A stretch of DNA of 14,214 bases, from NCBI GenBank assembly GCA_030045215.1, contig JASIBJ010000401.1, positions 1 through 14,214 of the forward strand, in the 5' to 3' direction. The stretch is from Streptosporangiaceae bacterium (GTDB lineage Bacteria > Actinomycetota > Actinomycetes > Streptosporangiales > Streptosporangiaceae). Position 1 is the first letter of the stretch. The number at the start of each line of letters is the position of its first letter. Position numbers and translations under genes: made by a program. A model generated the notes under the pieces. That model did not search any database and had not been told where the DNA came from. It saw only the letters and a list, made by a program, of their open reading frames with translations. This document shows positions 6,723 to 13,531 of the stretch, piece by piece.

Positions 6723-7097
6723 ATGCGGCCTCCTGCCCCGAGCCCGCAGGAACTGCCCGGCCGCGGAAGGTCGCTGAGCCGGCGATACCGGCTGCACGCG
6801 CCGGCCAATCCTCCCGCCGAGCCGGGAGGTCTGCGGGCCAGTGATGAAGTGCTGGCGCGTCAGATGGTCGTGCAGTTCCTGCCGCCCGGCGCATCACTGG
6901 CCGCCGTCGAAGCAGCGATCGCCGAAGGCGCCACCACAACTCCTCAGCAACGGCCGTGGTGTGCTGCTCGCGCCCGCGCCGCCGCGGCAGCAGGCCACCC
7001 GCCTCGGCCGGCGGTCCCGCCCCGCAGGATGATCACTGCCGCCGCGCGGTGCACCGGAGAGAAAGTCATCCCATGGCTGCGCGACAACTGCGCATGA
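6723..7097 (+). CDS. Possible hypothetical protein (124 aa)
   Basis: Unrecognised. The frame is open from 6576, but only the middle looks protein-like: ASDEVLARQMVVQFLPPGAS, then LAAVEAAIAEG, with high third-position GC. Flanks are Pro/Arg/Ala-rich and may be non-coding. The ATG at 6723 is used as a compromise start; its ribosome binding site is weak. The 3' end overlaps the next gene's start by 25 nt in another frame, which argues that either the tail or the whole frame is not real. Confidence 0.28.
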   Translation: MRPPAPSPQELPGRGRSLSRRYRLHAPANPPAEPGGLRASDEVLARQMVVQFLPPGASLAAVEAAIAEGATTTPQQRPWCAARARAAAAAGHPPRPAVPPRRMITAAARCTGEKVIPWLRDNCA

Positions 7098-7729
7098 CGA
7101 TCGGCCGCGACGATCACGCCCGAGAGCCTGCGGCGGCCGACGGGCATGGTGACAGCAAGGATCATTGCCAGCGCTGCGAAGCACACCTCGCGGCGCTGCG
7201 GTTCGTCGCATCATCCGGGGCCGCAGAGCCGGGCCCGGCCGCGTGCACCGAGGACGTCAGCGACCTGACCGCCGGGATCGTCGCCGAGGCGACAGCGGCA
7301 GTGTCCCTGGCCGTGGCAGCTTCGGCAGGAATCCGCCAGACCGCCACGGCTGGGTTCCTCGCCGCCCGGCTAGTACGACTCAGCCGCGCAGCCGACGATG
7401 CCCTTACAGCCGCGCGGGCATCAGATACCAGCGCGCTGCGCCAGCATGTCCGCCGGCTCGAATCCCTGACGCTCGCGCTGTGGACCGTGCAGGCGGCAAT
7501 CTCCTCCCCGCCGAACCCGGTAACAGCCAGCCCGCCGTCGCGCCCGCTGAAGGAACCGAGTCGGCCCGCCCCGCGCTCCGGGCTGCGGCCGGCCGGCCCC
7601 GGAAGGCCCGGTGAGCTGGATCAGCACGGCACGGCACCGGAGCGCCGGGGCCGCAGCGCTCGCGCGGTTCTCGGCCGAGCGGCCGGCCACCGGGCCGCGG
7701 CCACCAGCAAGGTGCCGACGCGGAGCTGA
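7073..7729 (+). CDS. Hypothetical Ala-rich helical protein with N-terminal CxxC
   Basis: A 218-aa protein I do not recognise. The N-terminus has DHCQRCEAHLAALRF with a CxxC (C32, C35) and a later Cys58, suggesting a small metal site. Residues about 61-144 are a long Ala/Leu-rich helical region (DLTAGIVAEATAAVSLAVAA, then ATAGFLAARLVRLSRAADDA, and RRLESLTLALWTVQAAI), probably a helical bundle. Residues 145-218 are Pro/Arg-rich and disordered. The ATG at 7073 is preceded by GGAGAGAAAG at slightly long spacing; the frame is open further upstream to 6956, but that extension is Arg/Pro-rich. It lies just ahead of the DUF7455-like gene on the same strand. Function unknown. Confidence 0.55.
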   Translation: MAARQLRMTIGRDDHAREPAAADGHGDSKDHCQRCEAHLAALRFVASSGAAEPGPAACTEDVSDLTAGIVAEATAAVSLAVAASAGIRQTATAGFLAARLVRLSRAADDALTAARASDTSALRQHVRRLESLTLALWTVQAAISSPPNPVTASPPSRPLKEPSRPAPRSGLRPAGPGRPGELDQHGTAPERRGRSARAVLGRAAGHRAAATSKVPTRS

Positions 7730-7759
7730 GAACCCCGCGGCACACTGCCCAGGCGCCGG

Positions 7760-8194
7760 GTGACCATCGGCCCCGAACGGCAGGGCGGTTCGGCCCTGCA
7801 CCATTCCGCGGCTGCGAGTCAGCCTGTTCATATGTCCGCTGGTATCCTGCGCGCCAGGGCAGCCCGGCATCTGGCCGGTCCTGCCGATAGCGCCTGGCCA
7901 CCGGCCGCGGCCTTCTGCCTGGACTGGCGAGCCGCGCGCCGGGCCGACCGTTCGTGCTGCTGCACTGCTAAGCCCATGGTCATCGCGATCATCCCGCCTG
8001 CGGCGCACCGGCCGCAACCTGCCGACCTGTTGCTGTGCTGGCACCACTACCGGGCCAGCAGGCAAGCGCTCACCGCCGCCGGCGCCCTGATCGTGTGCAT
8101 CGACGGAACGCCCATCGCCGACGAGGAATGGCTGCCCCCAATGGCCGAGCCGCCCGATCCCGGCGAGAGGACCCTCAGCCCGTCAAGCCGCTGA
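7760..8194 (+). CDS. DUF7455-like small Cys/His protein
   Basis: Counted from the GTG at 7760, the frame gives 144 aa. The conserved part is ADRSCCCTAKPMVIAIIPP (62-80) followed by ADLLLCWHHYRASRQAL (88-104), matching the actinomycete DUF7455 pattern (D-C-x2-C-x-A...LLFC-x-HH) of a presumed small zinc-binding fold. Here the usual CDRCGA is replaced by SCCCTA. Residues 1-60 are low-information, so the true start may be the ATG at 7832 (residue 25) or later; neither has a good ribosome binding site. An acidic/Pro-rich tail follows. Family members have no known function. The motif match is moderate and recalled from memory, not searched. Confidence 0.55.
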   Translation: MTIGPERQGGSALHHSAAASQPVHMSAGILRARAARHLAGPADSAWPPAAAFCLDWRAARRADRSCCCTAKPMVIAIIPPAAHRPQPADLLLCWHHYRASRQALTAAGALIVCIDGTPIADEEWLPPMAEPPDPGERTLSPSSR

Positions 8195-8377
8195 CCTCCG
8201 GCCGCGCCGTTAATGCCGTTGCCCTGCGCATTGGCGGGTAAGGAGCAACACACACGAAGGTGGCAGCGACGATCCAAGCATTCAGCATGGTCGCGCTGCC
8301 CGGGCTCAAGGTGCTATCAGCCGCCAGGTCGGCAGCCGGCAGCCGTCACCGGCATCGGAGGCCTGGGCCTTAGCCCT

Positions 8378-8397
8378 CGCCGACCTAGGCGTCGGCG
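8378..8397 (-). terminator. Hairpin spanning the stop codon of the HTH ORF
   Basis: A perfect 7-bp stem (CGCCGAC with GTCGGCG) and a 6-nt loop contain the TAG stop (8385-8387) of the minus-strand HTH ORF. There is no U tract. It could terminate the dienelactone hydrolase/HTH transcript. Confidence 0.35.
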
Positions 8398-8726
8398 CAC
8401 ACCCGCAGCACCGGGGTACTGGTAGTGCACGGAGCCTCTGACTGTCCCCGGCAGTCACCACACAAGTCTCGCTGGCTCCAGCAGCACAGCGGTTTCGACA
8501 GCCGCGGACTGTACGTCCCTGATCGGCGCCGCAGGCCTAGCGCGTATTCCATCCGCGAGGTGGTACCGGTCTTTGCGCAGGCGCGGGACAAGTGGAACGC
8601 CACGGTGCTGCGGGTGACGTAAAGCTCGCGGGCGATCTCGGCGTAGCTGAGACCTTCCTGGAGCACCGTCACCACACCACGCTCCCGATCTGACAGCACG
8701 GCCAGCGGGTGGCGCCCACTGCCCAA
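8385..8726 (-). CDS. LuxR-type HTH-only protein (truncated regulator)
   Basis: Residues about 8-67 form a complete GerE/LuxR DNA-binding domain: LSDRERGVVTVLQEGLSYAE, IARELYVTRSTVAFHLSRAC and KTGTTSRMEYALGL. No sensor, receiver or ATPase domain precedes it. The in-frame sequence upstream overlaps the dienelactone hydrolase gene and carries no start until a TTG at 8726, 8 nt after that gene's stop; the ribosome binding site is weak. The 45-residue tail, with several Cys and poor codon character, is probably not native. It could be a stand-alone HTH coupled to the hydrolase gene or the 3' remnant of a larger LuxR regulator. Confidence 0.55.
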   Translation of the reverse strand: MGSGRHPLAVLSDRERGVVTVLQEGLSYAEIARELYVTRSTVAFHLSRACAKTGTTSRMEYALGLRRRSGTYSPRLSKPLCCWSQRDLCGDCRGQSEAPCTTSTPVLRVCADA

Positions 8727-8734
8727 CCCGCGTC

Positions 8735-9409
8735 CTAGCCAGGTCCGCGTGGTCCTGTCCGGACGTGCTCGCCGAAGAAGACCAGCACCCGCTGCCAGGA
8801 GTCGGCGGCCGCGGCAGGGTGATAGGCGCGCCAGTGGTCGTTGAAGAAGGCGTGCTTTGCCCCCGGATAGACCTTCAGGTCATGCGGGATGCCAGCGGCG
8901 GTCAGCTCGGTCTCCAGTACCCCTGCGGCCTTGGTGGTGAAGTCCTTTCCCGGCCATGACCCCACCACCGGGCACATCCGGCGGATCGCCTCCCGAGGCC
9001 TAGGGACTGTCCCGTAGAACGGGGCGATCGCAGCCAGCCGGTTGTCGGTGCAAGCCCAGGTCAAGACGATGGAACCCCCGAGGCAGAACCCGATGGCGCC
9101 GATCCGCGCGGCATCAACCTGCGGACGGTCGGCCAGTTGCCCGAGCGCGTCCTTCAGTGCCGGGACACCGTAATAGTCAAGATTTCCGGCCATCCCGCCT
9201 ACGAACATGCGCGCCATGCACGCGGCCCGGTTGCGGCCTTCGAACAGGTCAACGCCCAGCGCGGCGTAACCCTCCCTGGCGAACCGCCCGCAGATGTCCC
9301 TGATGTTGTCGTTCAGCCCGGAGGCCTCATGGACGACCACCACGCCAGGGAAAGGCCCAATGCCATCTGGAAGAGCCAGGTATGACCGGCCAGGCGATTC
9401 GGTCCTCAC
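8735..9409 (-). CDS. Dienelactone hydrolase family protein
   Basis: A 224-aa alpha/beta hydrolase of the dienelactone hydrolase family. Cys109 in IGFCLGGS is the nucleophile, Asp156 (PGKDFTT) and His186 (YPGAKHAFFND) complete the Cys-Asp-His triad, and Glu28 in VVVHEASGLN matches the glutamate that activates the nucleophile in the classic enzyme. Members open lactone rings in chlorocatechol degradation, but many act on other esters. The start is a GTG at 9409 with only GAGG close by; the N-terminus is slightly short for the family. A possible promoter lies at 9444-9472. It is divergent from the dehalogenase-like gene and is followed at 8 nt by the HTH ORF. The family is firm; the substrate is unknown. 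Confidence 0.92.
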   Translation of the reverse strand: MRTESPGRSYLALPDGIGPFPGVVVVHEASGLNDNIRDICGRFAREGYAALGVDLFEGRNRAACMARMFVGGMAGNLDYYGVPALKDALGQLADRPQVDAARIGAIGFCLGGSIVLTWACTDNRLAAIAPFYGTVPRPREAIRRMCPVVGSWPGKDFTTKAAGVLETELTAAGIPHDLKVYPGAKHAFFNDHWRAYHPAAAADSWQRVLVFFGEHVRTGPRGPG

Positions 9410-9443
9410 GACCTCAGTCTCGCTTTGCTTGCGCGAGCTGTCT

Positions 9444-9472
9444 GTATTACCGCACGTCCAGCCCGGTGACAG
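9444..9472 (-). promoter_or_regulatory. Weak sigma70-like promoter candidate for the dienelactone hydrolase gene
   Basis: On the minus strand, CTGTCA (9467-9472) and TAATAC (9444-9449) are separated by 17 bp, placing a start about 28 nt before the GTG at 9409. The match to consensus is only partial, so it rests mainly on spacing and position. Confidence 0.25.
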
Positions 9473-9660
9473 TCTCGCTCGTTCCCTAAAATATCGTGAA
9501 GCTCATGCAGGTCCGGGCAGTTTCCGCAGGTAGATAGCCTGTCCGGCTGGCCTGTGTCAGCACGACCTCAGCACTGGATGTATCACGGCATGCGGTCTGG
9601 TCGCAAAGTGCAGTGGCATTGGCGCTGCCCAGAACATGGGCTAGTTCGAGACCCGGAGCG

Positions 9661-9721
9661 TGAAGCCGACAGCACAAGCGATTCACAGGGCAGACGACGG
9701 GAACGGTGATGGTCGGCTTCA
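9661..9721. repeat. Perfect 10-bp inverted repeat with a 41-bp spacer
   Basis: TGAAGCCGAC at 9661-9670 is the exact reverse complement of GTCGGCTTCA at 9712-9721. It lies 100-160 bp upstream of the + strand dehalogenase-like gene, within the region shared with the divergent dienelactone hydrolase gene. It may be a pair of regulator sites about five helical turns apart, or a stem with a large loop. Confidence 0.5.
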
Positions 9722-9820
9722 TCAGCGACCACGCGATCGGACGGCCTCCTCCTCAGCTTCTGCTCGCGGCAAGGAGGAAGGTGAGTCCGACTGCCACACC
9801 CGCCTTGAGGAGCGAAGACG

Positions 9821-10735
9821 ATGACCACACCGGCTGACAGCACGCCGGCATCCCCTGTGCGGCTGGCCGGCTTCGACTACCAGCGCATCGACGTCGACGG
9901 CGTCACGATCAACTGTGCCATCACAGGGGCAGGCCCGCCGCTGCTGCTGCTGCACGGCTACCCGCAAAACCATCTCATCTGGCGCCATGTCGCCCCCGCC
10001 CTGGCCTGGGACCACACAGTCGTGCTGGCCGACCTGCGCGGATATGGAGACTCCGACAAGCCAGCTCCCGACGCCGCCGGGCTGGCCTATTCCAAGCGGT
10101 CCATGGCCCTCGACCAGATAGGGCTGATGCGCCGACTCGGCTTCACCCAGTTCCAGCTGGCCAGCCACGACCGCGGCGCCCGTGTCGCGCACCGGCTGGT
10201 GCTGGACCACCCCGGCACTGTCACCAGGCTCGCCATCCTCGACATCGTGCCGACCCGCCACGTCCTGCAGAATGTAACGCGGGCCATGGCCACCGAGTAT
10301 TACCACTGGTTCTTCTTGCCGACCGGGCACGGCATCCCCGAGCACATGATCGGCGCGGATCCTGCCTTCTGGATCCGAGCCCTGGTCGGCCCGCTGCTGG
10401 GCGAAGGCGCGAGCACCGAGCAGGAGGTGATGGAGGACTACATCCGCTGCTTCCGGGACCCCGCAACGATCGCAGGCTCGTGCGCCGACTACCGCTCTGC
10501 CGCCGGCATCGACCTCGTTCACGACGATGAGACCTTTGCCGCCGGGCTAAAGGTTGGCTGCCCGCTCCTGGTGCTGTGGGGGAAGCAGAGCTTCGTCGGC
10601 CGTGGCTACCAGCCGCTCAGCATCTGGCAGCAATACGCCACTGACGTCGTGGGCAAGGAACTGCCGACCGGCCACTTCCTTCCCGAGGAAGCACCGGACC
10701 GGGTCATCGCCGCGCTGCGCGGATTCTTCCGCTAG
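9821..10735 (+). CDS. Haloacetate (fluoroacetate) dehalogenase-like alpha/beta hydrolase
   Basis: A 304-aa alpha/beta hydrolase with every residue described for fluoroacetate dehalogenases: nucleophile Asp117 in SHDRGARVAHR, with Arg118 and Arg121 that bind the carboxylate; acid Asp141 in LAILDIVPT; His162-Trp163 in EYYHWFFLP and Tyr224 in CADYR, the fluoride pocket; catalytic His285 in TGHFLPEE. The oxyanion motif HGYPQ (45-49) is present. Spacing is nearly colinear with the Rhodopseudomonas enzyme (D110, R111, R114, D134, H155, W156, Y219, H280). The predicted reaction is haloacetate to glycolate plus halide through an ester intermediate; epoxide hydrolase is less likely because the HW pair fits dehalogenases. 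GAGGAG lies 8 nt upstream of the ATG. No signal peptide, so cytoplasmic. Confidence 0.9.
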   Translation: MTTPADSTPASPVRLAGFDYQRIDVDGVTINCAITGAGPPLLLLHGYPQNHLIWRHVAPALAWDHTVVLADLRGYGDSDKPAPDAAGLAYSKRSMALDQIGLMRRLGFTQFQLASHDRGARVAHRLVLDHPGTVTRLAILDIVPTRHVLQNVTRAMATEYYHWFFLPTGHGIPEHMIGADPAFWIRALVGPLLGEGASTEQEVMEDYIRCFRDPATIAGSCADYRSAAGIDLVHDDETFAAGLKVGCPLLVLWGKQSFVGRGYQPLSIWQQYATDVVGKELPTGHFLPEEAPDRVIAALRGFFR

Positions 10736-10782
10736 CAGCCCATGCCACCCGGATCCGGTACGCGGTAGACGGGGTCCCTCCG

Positions 10783-10796
10783 CCGTCTCCAGACGG
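10783..10796 (+). terminator. Small hairpin after the dehalogenase-like gene
   Basis: CCGTCTCCAGACGG folds as a 5-bp stem with a 4-nt loop about 47 bp after the stop, followed by no U tract. An outer GATCCG/CGGATC pair (10752-10757, 10799-10804) could enlarge it. Weak evidence. Confidence 0.25.
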
Positions 10797-10862
10797 AGCG
10801 GATCGACCTGGTGCTATCGGCCCTCTCCCGGCCCGGGCGCCCGCGTGGGCTGTCTTGCTGGC

Positions 10863-10889
10863 CGGCCGCGGCGTCCCAGCCCGCGGCCG
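10863..10889 (-). terminator. GC hairpin terminator of the E1-E2-ACP operon
   Basis: A perfect 9-bp stem (CGGCCGCGG with CCGCGGCCG) with a 9-nt loop lies 27 bp downstream of the ACP stop. It sits between convergent genes and may act in both directions. No U tract, as is frequent in high-GC actinomycetes. Confidence 0.5.
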
Positions 10890-10915
10890 CACTCGTTCTC
10901 CTCCGCCCCGACCGG

Positions 10916-11164
10916 CTAGCCGGGAGAGCGTCCGGCCAGGAACTTGACAGCGCTGGCCTTGGTGGCCAGGTGCGGATAGTCGTCCTCGTCGATGCGCTCG
11001 CCGGTCCGCTCGCTGAGGAACTCGACGAAGCGGAGGAAGTCGAGTGAGTCGAGTTCCAGCGTGTCACGCAGGTCGGCGTCAGCGGGCAGGGAGGTGATGT
11101 CGGTGCCGGGCGTGACCTGCCCGAGTGCCTCGCTGATGGCAGTTTCTGCCTGCTCGGGTGTCAT
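10916..11164 (-). CDS. Acyl carrier protein
   Basis: An 82-aa acyl carrier protein. The phosphopantetheine site is Ser40 in LELDSLDFLRFVEFLSERTG, followed by the acidic recognition helix and the third/fourth helices (RIDEDDYPHLATKASAVKFL). It would carry an acyl group as a thioester in the cytoplasm after modification by a phosphopantetheinyl transferase. Its ATG overlaps the E2 stop (ATGA), and GGAGG lies just before, so it is translated with the 2-oxo acid dehydrogenase genes. LDSLDF, in place of the DSLD(S/T)VE of primary fatty acid ACPs, suggests a specialised carrier. It may accept acyl groups from E2 or supply octanoate for lipoylation; both are inference. Family is certain. Confidence 0.93.
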   Translation of the reverse strand: MTPEQAETAISEALGQVTPGTDITSLPADADLRDTLELDSLDFLRFVEFLSERTGERIDEDDYPHLATKASAVKFLAGRSPG

Positions 11165-12540
11165 AGTTCCTCCGGTCGCTGGAGCAGGTCGGATAGGGCG
11201 GTCAAGTATCGCGCTCCGGTGTACCCGTCGGTGGCACGGTGGTCGGCGGCGAGCGTCGTGACCACTACCGGCCGGGCGCCGACGAGGCCGCCGACGGCGA
11301 CGGGCCGCTCGATGACCCGGCCGATTCCGACGAGCGCGACCTGCGGGGGGTAGATGACTCCGTAGACCGATTCGACGCCCTGATCGCCGAGGTTGGTGAC
11401 GGTGATCGTGGCATCGGTCAGCTCGGAGCCGCGCAGCCGGCCGCCACGCGCCCTGGTCACCAGGTCGCGCATCTTGGCCATCAGCTCGGCGAGCTCCAGG
11501 TCCGCGGCGTCGTGGATGGCCGGCGTCAGCAGTCCGCCGCCGCGCAGCGAGATCGCCACGCCCAGGTGGACTGCGTCCGCTGGCCGGAATGCGTCGTCCG
11601 TCCAGTAGCCGTTGAGCTGCGGAACCTGCCGGGCAGCCAGCGCGGTGGCCTTGAGCAGCATCGCGGCGGGCACGAGCCGCTGGCTGACCTCCAGCTCGCG
11701 GTTGCGGTTGTGCAGCCAGCTCATGGCCCGTGTCATGTCAGCGGTGTTGCTCACGTAGTAGTGCGGTATCTCCCGCTTGGACCGGGCCATCAGCCGGGCA
11801 ATGGCTTGCCGCATGGATTGGGTCCGGTCGGCAGCGGACCGCGCGGCCGGGGCGGCGGCAACTTCGGCCGCTGCGGGCTTGCTAGCCGTCTGGGCAAGGC
11901 GAACGTCGGCCTCCCGGATCGCGCCTTCCGGACCGGTCCCTGTCACTTCAGCAAGATCCACCCCAAGCTCGTGGGCGATGCGGCGGGCCAGGGGCGTGAC
12001 CCGCAAGCCTCCAGGCCGAGGCCGGGAACGTGGCCGTTTCTGGCCTGCGACCGTCGGCGAAGGCGCGGCTGCCGGATGCAGCTCGGCAGCAGCGTGTTCC
12101 ACGTCAGCCCTCGTGATGGCCCCAGCCGCGCCGGTGCCATGCACGGTGGCCAGATCGATCCCGAGCTCATGCGCGCGGTGGCGGAGCACCGGGGTCACAG
12201 GGCGCGGTGCCGGGGCTGGCGGAGCTGGCTGCTCGGCCCTAGCAGCTGGCCGGGGCCTGCGTTCCTTCTTGGCGGCCGCGATGACTGGCTCAGCCCGTTC
12301 CCCGCCCGGTGCGGCGATGATGGCAAGCACCGTGCCGACCGGCACGGTCTGGCCGACGCCGACGACGAGCTGGTCAACGGTACCGGCCGAGAACGACTCG
12401 ACCTCGATCGCCGACTTCGCGGTGTCGATGACCGCGATCACGTCACCTTTGTGTACCTCATCGCCAGGCTTGACCAGCCACTCGACGACAGTGCCCTCGT
12501 CCATGTCCGCGCCGAGAACCGGCATGCAGAACTCGGCCAT
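11161..12540 (-). CDS. 2-oxo acid dehydrogenase E2 (dihydrolipoamide acyltransferase)
   Basis: A 459-aa E2 core. Domains in order: one lipoyl domain (1-78) with Lys42 in VIDTAKSAIEVES; an Ala/Pro linker; a peripheral-subunit-binding domain (115-152, TPVLRHRAHELGIDL...GTGAAGAITRADV); a second linker; a second such domain (181-216, TPLARRIAHELGVDL...GTGPEGAIREADV); a linker; and the catalytic domain (about 240-459) ending with DHRATDGYTGARYL, whose His434 and Asp438 are the active-site pair. It transfers the acyl group from lipoate to CoA in a cytoplasmic multimer. The frame is open to 12714, but the ATG at 12540, 1 nt after the E1beta stop, begins the lipoyl domain directly. The lipoyl domain resembles acetoin/pyruvate E2s. 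The second binding domain is unusual. Confidence 0.93.
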   Translation of the reverse strand: MAEFCMPVLGADMDEGTVVEWLVKPGDEVHKGDVIAVIDTAKSAIEVESFSAGTVDQLVVGVGQTVPVGTVLAIIAAPGGERAEPVIAAAKKERRPRPAARAEQPAPPAPAPRPVTPVLRHRAHELGIDLATVHGTGAAGAITRADVEHAAAELHPAAAPSPTVAGQKRPRSRPRPGGLRVTPLARRIAHELGVDLAEVTGTGPEGAIREADVRLAQTASKPAAAEVAAAPAARSAADRTQSMRQAIARLMARSKREIPHYYVSNTADMTRAMSWLHNRNRELEVSQRLVPAAMLLKATALAARQVPQLNGYWTDDAFRPADAVHLGVAISLRGGGLLTPAIHDAADLELAELMAKMRDLVTRARGGRLRGSELTDATITVTNLGDQGVESVYGVIYPPQVALVGIGRVIERPVAVGGLVGARPVVVTTLAADHRATDGYTGARYLTALSDLLQRPEEL

Positions 12541-12541
12541 C

Positions 12542-13531
12542 TCAGCCCACCGCCTGCCGCGCGGCCGCGGCGATCGCCTCGGCCTGCGGGAGCGCCGCCT
12601 GCTCCAGGTGCCGCGGATAGGGCATGGGCACTTCGGCTCCGCAGACCCGCTCGACCGGTGCGTCCAGGTCCCAGAACGCCTGTTCCATGATCCGGGCGCT
12701 AACCTCGGCGGCAAGGCTGCCGGTGCGCCAGCCCTCGTCCACGATGACGACGCGGTGTGTCTTAGCCACTGAGCCAGTGATGGTCTTATCGTCGAGCGGG
12801 CGAAGCGATCGCAAGTCGATGACCTCGGCGTCGATTCCCTCAGCCGCTAGTGCGTCGGCGGCAGTGAGAGTCGTGCCGAGCGTGCCGCCGTAGGTGATCA
12901 GGGTGATGTCGGTGCCTGCTCTGCGCACGGCGGCCGCGCGGATATCGACAGCGCCGGCGTCTGCGGGCAGCGTGCCCTGCAGGTTGTAGAGCGAGCCGTG
13001 CTCGAAGATCAGCACCGGGTCCGGGTCCTGCAGCGCGGTCCATAGCATGCCGCGCGCGTCTTCCAGGGTCGCCGGGGCGAGCACCTTGATGCCGGGGATG
13101 TGGGTGTACCACCCCTCCAGGCTGTGCGAGTGCTGGGCGGCCACCTGGCGGCCGGCTCCGGTGGTCATCCGGATGACCAGCGGCACACTGCACTGGCCGC
13201 CAGACATATGCAGCAGCGTGGCGGCGTTGTTCATGATCTGGTCGAGCGCCAGCAGGCTGAAGTTGACCGTCATGATCTCGACGATGGGCCGCATCCCGGC
13301 CATTGCCGCGCCGATCCCAGCGCCGACGAACGCCGACTCCGACAGCGGCGTGTCCCTGATCCGCTCGGACCCGAACTCCTCCAGCAGGCCCATGCTGACC
13401 GCGAAGCAGCCGCCGTACCGGCCGACGTCTTCGCCCATCAGGAACACCCGGTCATCCCGCTGCATGGCTTCCCGAATCGCCGCCCGCATGGCCTCACGGT
13501 AGGTCGTCTTCACAATCTCGGCGCCGGTCAT
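12542..13531 (-). CDS. 2-oxo acid dehydrogenase E1 component, beta subunit
   Basis: A 329-aa E1beta of the pyruvate/acetoin type, normal length. Visible signatures: GEDVGRYGG (33-41), [20 protein letters not shown] with Glu65, the glutamate that activates thiamine diphosphate, [17 protein letters not shown] (131-147), [13 protein letters not shown], and the C-terminal transketolase domain (about 205-325: [29 protein letters not shown]). With E1alpha it decarboxylates a 2-oxo acid and reductively acylates the lipoyl group of E2. Its ATG overlaps the E1alpha stop (ATGA), and E2 starts 1 nt after its stop. The sequence around AAQHSHS favours pyruvate or acetoin over branched-chain substrates. 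Confidence 0.95.
   Translation of the reverse strand: MTGAEIVKTTYREAMRAAIREAMQRDDRVFLMGEDVGRYGGCFAVSMGLLEEFGSERIRDTPLSESAFVGAGIGAAMAGMRPIVEIMTVNFSLLALDQIMNNAATLLHMSGGQCSVPLVIRMTTGAGRQVAAQHSHSLEGWYTHIPGIKVLAPATLEDARGMLWTALQDPDPVLIFEHGSLYNLQGTLPADAGAVDIRAAAVRRAGTDITLITYGGTLGTTLTAADALAAEGIDAEVIDLRSLRPLDDKTITGSVAKTHRVVIVDEGWRTGSLAAEVSARIMEQAFWDLDAPVERVCGAEVPMPYPRHLEQAALPQAEAIAAAARQAVG

Larger units (their letters stand above)
9410..9820. other. Divergent regulatory region
   Basis: About 410 bp between the divergent dienelactone hydrolase and dehalogenase-like genes, with lower GC near 9480-9500. It holds a weak promoter candidate for the minus gene and a perfect 10-bp inverted repeat at 9661-9721 (both listed). 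A minus-strand frame (9486-9722) has no convincing ribosome binding site or domain and is left uncalled. Confidence 0.4.

Noticed and set aside
8236..8375. Short GTG-initiated frame after AAGGAG near 8240
   Set aside because: Spacing from AAGGAG to the GTG is about 14 nt, the product is 37 aa ending in Arg/His repeats, and no family pattern is seen.
9640..9665. GTTCGAGACC resembling a tRNA T-loop
   Set aside because: The flanking bases do not form the 5-bp T stem and no acceptor or anticodon arms are present.
9486..9722. 78-aa minus-strand frame between the divergent hydrolase genes
   Set aside because: No ribosome binding site, scattered Cys/Thr without family pattern, and it covers the inverted repeat region.
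11239..12690. 483-aa plus-strand frame opposite E2
   Set aside because: Antisense shadow of a high-GC gene; Gly/Arg/His/Asp-rich without motifs, while the opposite strand encodes an unmistakable E2.
12541..12714. N-terminal extension of E2 to the upstream start at 12714
   Set aside because: The extension is Arg/Pro/Ser-rich, lies inside the E1beta coding region, and the lipoyl domain begins exactly at the ATG at 12540.
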